The notes beneath the pieces are model-generated. The model did no database searches, was not told the DNA's origin, and saw only the letters and a program-made list of their open reading frames with translations. A DNA stretch of 64,000 nucleotides. Origin: Shinisaurus crocodilurus (Eukaryota; Chordata; Lepidosauria; Squamata; Shinisauridae). The stretch covers positions 36,973,075 through 37,037,074 of the forward strand of contig CM037876.1 in NCBI GenBank assembly GCA_021292165.1, read 5' to 3'. Shown piece after piece: positions 56,720 through 64,000 of the stretch. Position 1 is the first letter of the stretch. Each line of letters opens with the position of its first letter. A program made the translations under genes and the position numbers.

Positions 56720-58660
56720 GCTGCAAAGCTAATATGTTAATAATCATCACTGAGAAAGTGCAGTCAGGCTCACTGCTGTCTGCAATGGGGGCGGCCGTGT
56801 GGATGCATATACTGTATCGCCTTATAAGTACGTCACACTCAAGAGTCTTATACCATTTCCCTAACCTTCTTAAGTAACCTGGAATGATTCTTGTCCTCTC
56901 TTCCTCCTCACACAAAGGGAAACTCTGTGAAAGCTGATATGCTCTTCCCCCAGGTAAAGGCTGGGGGCAGAGCCATCTCCAGGTTTCTGAGAGCCTTTGG
57001 GCAAGATACCATCAGTGGGCCCACTTCCGCAGTGAGTCTACCTCCACACTGCCATTGTCGCCAGCTGCAATAGATCCTCATCCTCTTTCTCATCATTGCT
57101 ACCACTTGCTTGCTTGACAGCCAGCCAGCCAGTGAACAGGTCGGCAGGGGCAGCTACTGCTACTCATCACCACAGTTGTATGGGCCTGAGCAAGGGGCAG
57201 GTGAACAAGCAGGTTGCAGTGGTGAAGAGGAGGAGCAACTCCAGGGGGCTCTTGTCAGTGGGCCCCTGCTGGGGCGTAGGCCCTTGGCAGTTGCCCGACC
57301 ATGCCTACCCTTGACGCCAGCCCTGGCTGGGAGTCGGCCGTTCAGATATAGAACACAGAGGAAGGGAAACGGGATTTTAAAACTTCAGGTAGGTTGCCTG
57401 AGACAGAGTCTAATTTGCAGTGCAAACTCAGCCACTGGTTGGGGGATAGGGTGTAGTGGAATGGGACAGGAGAAGACAAGATGGAGTCTGATTAGCCAGG
57501 CTGCCTCCTGACTTTGGACTGCAGTCAAATAACAAATCCCTCTCACACAGTTGTCTCTCACAGTAGGTCTGCTTTCTCTTAGCCCCACAAGGAAGCTATT
57601 GTGTTGGCCCTAGCAGGGGATGGTAGGCAGATGCCAGGATGCGGAGTGATTTTTAGCCAATGCGCACATTTTCTCCCAGGGGCCAATTAAAAACACACAG
57701 ATTTGTTTGCAGCCAATCAATGTGTGGCACTCTTTGGGGTCAGTGATCAACCTTAATTGCTTACAGGTAATACTTAAAACACAATGGAGAGGACCTAAAT
57801 TCTTTGGTGTGCCTAAATAGCTCTTTGGATCCTCACCTCTATTGTGAACTTACATCAAATACAATATAATTGTACACAAACTTCTTTTTCTCTGTCTCAG
57901 TTAAATACTACAGAACTTAGTTCACTGCAGGATAACAGACTGGATAAACCCGAGATCCCATTGTATCCAAAATGCTCTTATTTAACAGAAATGGCGCCCA
58001 AATTATTCCTGACTTATTACTTCGTATTCAAGCTACTTTAAGTAGGTCAGCAACTATATTTATATATATTAGGTCACTTCACAACCTTTTTAATTAGCTC
58101 CCTTTTCTGACTTTTAAAGGTCACAAATTAACTACACTATCTGCCTATCTCCATTATCTGTATAAGATGTTATTGCTAGGGGTTCAGTAAAACACACTCC
58201 TTGCTTCACTGGCAAGATATTTAAATAGCAGAATGGGCTATGACATTATGGAATAAATTATTTCCAATACTGCTGCAATGTTCTTTCATGTTTATATTTA
58301 GAACATGGACAATGTGATCACTAACATGGGTAAGTGCTTTCATTAATGCATTTCTCAACATACTAAAGCAAAGTGTGTGTTTAATAGTGCAGACAAATAT
58401 GCACAACCTTGAGGCAACCCTCCAGCATATGGCTATTAAGTTTGCTGAAGTGCCCAGGACACGGATTTTGCATTAAGTCTTTTGTACAGTGCTCTGGATG
58501 GAAAGAATAGGATAGGGATGAGTTTAGAGATATTGCTTGGTGTTATATTCCCAATATCAAAGAACTGACCCAAGGCTCATAGGTCATGAGCACACCATGA
58601 ATCACAGAATTGCAGCTTTCTTCTTTTGTCCCTAGAAGGACTTAATTTCCCTAATTAAAA
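56720..58660. other. ELOVL6 intron 1, nothing recognised
   Basis: Open frames around 57096-57511 are Gly/Gln/Ser-rich and resemble no protein. I see no repeats with clear ends. Confidence 0.5.
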
Positions 58661-58668
58661 GATAATGA

Positions 58669-59152
58669 CTGGGTTCAGACAACATGATAATTCACACTCG
58701 AGTTGGGTGTGGTTTGTTGTTGAACCGTGGTTTGTTGTTGAAAAGTGGGTTATCATGTCTGTGGCTTATGCTGGCTCAGCTTGTCTGAGCGTGGAAAGCT
58801 AAGCAGGGTCAAGCCTGGTTGTTACTTGGATGGGAGACCCCTCCTCTTAGTTTCCTGCATTGAGCAGGGGGTTGGACTCGATAGCCTTGTAGGCTCCTTC
58901 CAACTCTATATCTATGAATCTATGTTGTCTGAACCCAGCTGAGATAACAAAACATGGTGAACAACCCACAGTTCACAACACAACAACCAACCATGGGTTC
59001 TCTTCATGGGTTGTTTGTGGTTAACAAGTCATAGGTTGTTAGTGCAGCTGGGTTCAGACAACACGTTAACCCACGTTTCAACAGCAACCCACAGTTCAAC
59101 AACAACCCATACTCAACCCTTGAGCATGGGTTATCATGTTGTCTGAACCCAG
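58669..59152. mobile_element. Fold-back element, copy 3 (interrupted by a 5S SINE)
   Basis: The element starts CTGGGTTCAGACAACATGAT and ends GTTGTCTGAACCCAG. Its layout is A-B-A': each A block is itself a hairpin and the B block contains 'ctgagataacaaaacatggt' and 'gttaacaagtcataggttgt'. The first A block is split near 58758 by a SINE. No ORF is present. Confidence 0.85.
58759..58925 (+). mobile_element. 5S-rRNA-derived SINE nested in the fold-back element
   Basis: The head 'aaagctaagcagggtcaagc' and 'tacttggatgggagacc' is 5S-like. The tail 'cctgcattgagcagggggtt' and 'ctatatctatgaatctatg' is CR1-like. The fold-back sequence resumes directly after. A short ATGT occurs on both sides, a possible 4-bp target duplication. 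Confidence 0.88.
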
Positions 59153-59156
59153 CCAA

Positions 59157-59356
59157 TGGCTTGGATCCTTACTTTCCTTCTGTGGATGGAACAGAGCTCT
59201 CCCTCTGCAGCCCCTGTACCCATTGAAAATCTGCTCCTGGGGATTGGAGGACCCTTGGGAATGTGGGATATGGTGCTGGAGGCTGCAAATGGAGGAGAAG
59301 TTGGCAGAAATAATCCCCCCTTTATGAACAGGGGAGCAACTTAAGATCCAAGCCAC
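59157..59356. mobile_element. ~200-bp element with inverted ends
   Basis: It starts 'tggcttggatccttac' and ends 'cttaagatccaagcca', which are inverted repeats. The interior shares 'tggaacagagc', 'gattggagg' and 'gatatggtgctggaggctg' with a second copy at 63462-63668. It is a small MITE-like family of unknown class. Confidence 0.65.
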
Positions 59357-59359
59357 TCT

Positions 59360-60270
59360 TTTAATGTATTTATTTCTGGCACATAAAATACAATCTAGGT
59401 TGCACAAACAATGAAACAGCAATTAAAAATGATCAAATAACTCTTAGAATGATTTTGAAGAGTTGACACTGAAATAAAACTGTCCTCAAAGCTTGTCAAA
59501 AAGTAAGCAGTAATGGGGCTTGGTATGCCTGTTTTGGGAAGCTAAGCCAGATCCTGGGTACCACAGTCAAATAGACCCTCAGCCTAACAACACCCTTCTG
59601 CTGTACCTTCAACCATAGGAGGACCTGGAGAAGGGCCTTAGAGATGATACAAAGTTCTCAGGTGAGCTGATGTGGGTGGAGGCAATTCCTGAGATTTTCT
59701 GATCCCAGGCTGTTTAGGCTTTTAAAGGTGAAAACTAGCACCTTGAATCAAGCCCAGAAACAAAGTGACATCCAGAAAAGTGGGTAAAAGATCAGTGTAA
59801 CATGCATGATCTGATCTACCGGCTCCAGACAAAACCACCTCAGTTTATGTATTTTGATGTATAAGCTTCCTATCTAAGTTTAAACCTTGAAGACAGTTCT
59901 TGCAAATAACACAAAATTGAGAATACCTGTAAATATAATGTAAATCACAGCCAGTGTTGTAGTGTCCAAAGTACGCCATGGCTTTGTATGTGGGAAGGCT
60001 ACAAATGCTCTCATGTTTGCTTTGTTGAGGAGACATCACCTCTAGAAAGTGTGGGAATGTGTGTCCTGTATGAAGAATGTTATCCTTTATTGGTGCCTTA
60101 TACACCAGTGCTTCACATACAAGTTAGGTCAGTCAGTATTATCCACATGCTGTAAATGAGATGAAACCAAGAGACACTAGGCTGGCTACAGCCAGTGGGT
60201 TTATAGCCAAGATAAGATAACATCCCAGTTCACAGTGATAGTCATTGCACTACAACATCTTTCAGACCTT
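59360..60270. other. Intron sequence, nothing recognised
   Basis: No ORF or repeat with support was found. Confidence 0.5.
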
Positions 60271-60274
60271 ACAT

Positions 60275-60404
60275 GGCCTTCCCCAACCTGGTTCCCTCCA
60301 GATGCATTGGATTGCAAGTCCCATCATTCCCAGTCAGCATGGCCAGTGGCTATGAGAGTTGTAGGCAAACATATCTGGAGTACACCAGGTTGGGGAACGT
60401 TGGT
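60275..60404. mobile_element. Palindromic MITE copy
   Basis: The arms 'ccttccccaacctggttccc' and 'acaccaggttggggaacg', with inner 'tggattgcaagtcccatcat' and 'ctatgagagttgtaggcaaa', form the fold-back of the same group as the copy at 989. Confidence 0.7.
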
Positions 60405-60429
60405 GTAAGGGAAAGACCCGGCTTATACA

Positions 60430-60690
60430 TCATGGCTACCCAGGGTTTGTTTAAACACTCTGTCCATGATGTCTGTCCAGGGTTTGTTTAAGCACTCTGT
60501 CCATGATTGTTGGGAGAGAGACAGCCTAGAGTTAGAACACAACGACAAACCATGGGTTCTAACTCTGGGTTGTCTCCCCCACAACAGCCCACAATTCTGG
60601 ATTTGGACATCACAGACAACAACCCAGGGCTGTGCTGTTTAGCTCCGCCCACACAACACCCTGGGTTGTTGTGATGTGTGAACTGGGTCG
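60430..60690. repeat. Short tandem duplication and fold-back-like words
   Basis: A ~46-bp unit with 'ccagggtttgtttaaacact' and 'ctgtccatgat' is tandemly repeated at about 60438-60507. The following ~180 bp contains 'aaaccatgggttctaactct', 'gggttgt' and 'acaacccag' words, reminiscent of the fold-back elements but without a clear structure. Confidence 0.5.
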
Positions 60691-60699
60691 ATGTCTCCT

Positions 60700-62520
60700 C
60701 TTCACCTATTTGGAATATAGCAAAAAAATAAAAAATAAATAAATAAAAACTAGCCATGGTCAAAAGGCATGGAGTTATAATGTGAGTTTTTCCCATTCAC
60801 TGTTTTTGCTGAGCCAAAAAATCAAACTTCCTAGCTCACAGCTCAAACTCTTAGTGCCACCCCAGTTCACACATACATTCTGGCTAGGCCTCAGCTTGAC
60901 AAAGCTTATGGTATTTAAATACAGTCTAGGTTGATCAATACAGGGCATGGGGAAAGAAACCTGTTGTTTTTTTAATTAAATGCAGCCCCACCAACACCCA
61001 CATTCACCTGCCAGCACTGGCTGCTACTGAGTGTTACATTATTTTTCAGGACAAAACCAAAATGAACAGATGCTGTAACAATCTAACATTTTATTTCCTT
61101 TTCTTGGCACCTGTGTCAGAAGCAATACATTTGTTGGGGGAAATTTCTGCCTCATCTACCACTGCAACATCACTTCAGCAAATGCAAACTACCGGTATGT
61201 TGCCAGTTGGATCTCTGAACATGACAAAAACAGCAATTCCATAAATGCAATGGCTTTCAGTACAACAGGGGGCTACCTTAACCCACACCTCAGCTAGGAA
61301 TTAGCTAGGAAACAGATAACATTTTTTGCAGGCATACAGCGTTACATTCAGCAATTTCCGAGGCAAATCAAGTTAAGTCCACAAGGATGTTCGACCTTGG
61401 CCTATTGCTTGGGGAAGATGATTGGAATTGACTAGGATGATAAAATTAGGAATGCACTAGTTTCCAATGCAATCACTTGTGTTCATCAGAAAAGTAGGGA
61501 TTCCTTCATGGGGGAAGGTATGCTTGCCTCTGGATTGGTAGCAGTTCTCAGGAATAGAATCTCCTGCAGCTAATCTCCGATATTAAATAACAAAAGAGGA
61601 TAACAAAGGAGGAGTCGCACAGAACAAGCCTATAACAATTTGTGACTGCCTGGCTAAACTGAATATACTCTCATCACTATGTACAACAACCCACCAAGAG
61701 CTTGATCAAAAATCCTATTTCAAACCTCAGGGGTTGCCAAAACCTACCAGGCCAGAATACATGGCTAGGGAACTGCATTTGGCTTGGTGAGTCACCCAAA
61801 TTGTGCAGGCCTGGGCTAAAGAAAGAAAATGGAAATGACAGCACAGTGTGGAAATAAGATAGTAAGTGTTGTAAGATGAGCCTTGAAATGAAAACCCTTG
61901 GGAATATGGTTAGGTATACCGGTAACTTTCAAAGAAGCAATGCAAAAGGGCAATGTATAAAAAAGCAATATGACCTAGAATGTGGTCAGTGAAGGAATCA
62001 GAGGCAGAACTAATAAATATTTTTGCTCCTCTCCTTCTCACATAAGACTTTCACCAAGATGAGATATTTTTAGAAAAGTCAGATAGCATTTATATATCCA
62101 CAGCAGACGAAGACCCGCACTTCCAGAAGTTTAAACCATCTACAGTGGCCATCTTAACTAATGCAACCTGCACCACATTTTGGATGAATTGTAGCACTGA
62201 GAATGAATAATGTTTTCAGAAGCATATCTGTTCTATTATTCTATTTTATCTTCTTTCTGGTTTATTTATTTTTGTATTGCTCTTGTTTGGATTGTTTAAT
62301 CTTCTGTTTTGTCAGCTACTTTGGATGCTCTTTGGATGTCAAATACAGAAAATGGCTGGAAATCTGGGGATATATTTCAAAAGTGACTTTGATCTAAGAC
62401 ATCCACAATGGAAGGTGGGGGGGGGGGGGATGCAAGACATAAATCAGAAGATATAGACCAGAAGATGGAAAAAAGTTACCCTACAAAACATCTTGCAATG
62501 TGAATCATCATGATAACACA
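60700..62520. other. ELOVL6 intron 1, nothing recognised
   Basis: A/T-rich runs and a G run near 62417-62429 are present, but no gene, RNA or repeat that I can support. Confidence 0.5.
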
Positions 62521-62524
62521 GTGA

Positions 62525-62795
62525 CTGGTGATAACCAACATTCAAGGGTTGAGTATGGGTTGAGTGTGGATTGTTGTTGAAACATGAGTTATTGTGTTAT
62601 GTTAACCCAGCTGAGATAACAAACCATGGTAAACAACCCACAGTTCCCAACACAACAACAAACCATGGGTTCTCTTCATGGGCTGTTCATGGTTAACAAG
62701 CCATGGTTTGTTAGTGCAGCTGGGTTCAGAAAACAAGATAACCCACGTTTCAACAACAACCTACACTCAAGGGTTATTGTGTTGTCTGAACCCAG
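62525..62795. mobile_element. Fold-back element, copy 4
   Basis: The element begins 'ctggtgataaccaacattca', missing part of the usual start, and ends 'gttgtctgaacccag'. The middle block 'ctgagataacaaaccatggt' to 'gccatggtttgttagtgcag' matches copies 2 and 3. A possible CAGTG duplication flanks it. Confidence 0.8.
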
Positions 62796-62799
62796 TCAG

Positions 62800-63460
62800 T
62801 GGAAACAGGACTACCATCTTGAATGCCACTTTTTTGTTGTTGTGGGGTGTGTTGTTGTTTTTTACAGAGAGCTGGGATATAAATAAATACATTAAATAAA
62901 TCAATTACTACCAAAGGAACTATCCGTGAGGCGGTGCCTCCACCCAAGCAGTGCCCAAGGAAACCTGCCTTCAGCCTCTGCTGCAGGAAAGTCTGGTAGG
63001 GGCTTGCTAACTTGGGCATTTGGAGGTGAGGTGAGACCAGCTGGGTGCCTCTCCTCCAAGCACCCATGGAAGCGCGCCCTGCTGGTCTTTCTGACATGAG
63101 AGGCCAGTGGTGGGAGGTGTTGCCGGTTGGGGTGCTTCAAGGTGAGATGTGCCAGGTGTACTGCCTCCGAGTGGCCAAACAAGCCCCCCCCCCCCAGCCT
63201 TCCCTGCTGGAGAGGCTGATGTCAGAAAGGCTGTGCTTGGGTGGAGGCATCCGTGTTTGGGAGTATGCAATCACAAGGTTGGGCTTTGCTCTTTAACGTT
63301 TTAGCTGCCACTGAAACAACTGGCTTTGAAATTACTTTTGAAACAACTGTCAGATTGTGTAATTATAACTGAAAGCTGTGGCTTAACAAATGAGCCTGCT
63401 GTTCCTATAAAAAAGAAATGCCATGCTCCCTTTTCAAGAGAAATTTCTCAACTATTCGGA
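62800..63460. other. Intron sequence, nothing recognised
   Basis: C and G runs give short open frames on both strands without protein similarity. Confidence 0.5.
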
Positions 63461-63461
63461 C

Positions 63462-63668
63462 ATGTTGGCTTGAATCCTAACTTGCCCTTCGGAAATGGAA
63501 CAGAGCCCATGTTCGCAGAAGAGGGCTTTCCCCCCTCCCCTCTGCAGCCCTGGAGGTTGGAGGACACTTGGGACTAGCCTGTGATATGGTGCTGGGAGCT
63601 GGAGAGAGAGGGAGGAGGTAGACTATGCCCCCTCCCTAGCATAAATGGAGGAGCAACTTAGGATCCAC
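63462..63668. mobile_element. Second copy of the ~200-bp element with inverted ends
   Basis: It starts 'ttggcttgaatcctaac' and ends 'cttaggatccacacc', with 'aatggaacagagcc', 'ggttggaggacacttggga' and 'gatatggtgctgggagctgg' inside, in the same order as 59157-59356. Confidence 0.65.
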
Positions 63669-63711
63669 ACCATTACGTATATGCCTCTGATAATACAGTA
63701 ACATCCCATAT

Positions 63712-63780
63712 GCGTCTACTCAGAAGGAAGTTCCATTAAGTCAATGGGGCTTACTCCCAGGAAACTGGGTACAGAATTGT
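63712..63780. repeat. Short palindromic dispersed repeat
   Basis: The arms 'ctactcagaaggaagttcca' and 'ggggcttactcccaggaaac' lie around 'ttaagtcaat'. It is the same family as at 20060 and 22090. Confidence 0.65.
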
Positions 63781-63798
63781 GGTCATAATCTTCTACAG

Positions 63799-63920
63799 CA
63801 GTGTTCTCCAACCTTGGGTCCCCAGATGTTTTTGGCCTACAACTCCCAGCTACAACTGGCTGGGGCATGCTGGGAGTTGTAGGCCAAAAACATCTGGGGA
63901 CCCAAGGTTGGAGAACACTG
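63799..63920. mobile_element. hAT palindromic MITE (122 bp)
   Basis: The element runs CAGTGTTCTCCAACCTTGGG to CCCAAGGTTGGAGAACACTG with perfect arms. It is flanked by a perfect 8-bp duplication TTCTACAG (63791-63798 and 63921-63928). It is nearly identical in its arms to the copy at 55472-55580, so both are recent. Confidence 0.95.
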
Positions 63921-64000
63921 TTCTACAGTGTGAGGTACTACTGATGATGATACACTTCGAAGAAGATCTCTTTTACTTTTATTTCAATCATTTTCTTAGG

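Noticed and set aside
46160..64000. First coding exon of ELOVL6
   Set aside because: I scanned the minus strand for the conserved N-terminal exon and found no match; it probably lies beyond the window.

Overview
This is eukaryotic, vertebrate-type DNA with low gene density, introns, many interspersed repeats and no bacterial features. The repeats point to a non-avian reptile, most likely a squamate, although the species cannot be fixed from sequence alone. They include CR1 and L2 LINEs, a 5S-rRNA-derived SINE carrying a CR1-type tail, hAT MITEs, a Helitron, and Ty3/gypsy and Ty1/copia LTR elements.

The only host gene I recognise is ELOVL6, the microsomal fatty-acid elongase, on the minus strand. 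Three coding exons are visible: 46027-46158, 18484-18635 and 11674-12098. They join in phase with consensus splice sites and end at the stop codon. The first coding exon (about 30 residues) was not found and probably lies to the right of the window. About 27 kb of the window is the ELOVL6 intron between 18636 and 46026. Another ~18 kb is intron 1, and 1-11 kb is 3' UTR and downstream flank.

Almost everything else is mobile DNA, much of it nested with readable target-site duplications (TSDs). From left to right: small MITE, SINE and CR1 fragments (0-13 kb); an L2 fragment (16.6-17.4 kb); a hammerhead-ribozyme-like motif (18.88 kb) of the kind known from Penelope-like retroelements; a second L2 (20.3-21.7 kb); a CR1 with a 365-codon reverse-transcriptase ORF inserted in a fold-back element (22.9-24.4 kb); a complete but non-coding LTR element (25.06-29.96 kb, TSD AATCT) inserted into another fold-back element and itself carrying a solo LTR (TSD TCAAT); and an L2 interrupted by a MITE (30.0-30.96 kb). 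Then come a chimeric Ty3/gypsy element containing a spliced 5' piece of KIF5B mRNA (31.83-34.93 kb, TSD AATAA); a nearly intact APE-type LINE with a C-terminal zinc finger (39.7-42.76 kb); a non-autonomous Helitron with an internal minisatellite (44.0-45.2 kb); a second copy of the solo LTR (46.55-47.22 kb, TSD TAGGC) splitting a CR1 fragment; a Ty1/copia element with ~99% identical LTRs but a broken pol (48.7-53.6 kb); a 926-bp hAT element (54.2-55.1 kb, TSD GTCTAGCC); and several MITEs and fold-back elements to the end.

The two observations most worth follow-up are the gypsy/KIF5B chimera, whose structure reads like a record of two template switches during LTR-retrotransposon reverse transcription, and the hammerhead motif, in which the core and all three helices can be drawn from the sequence.
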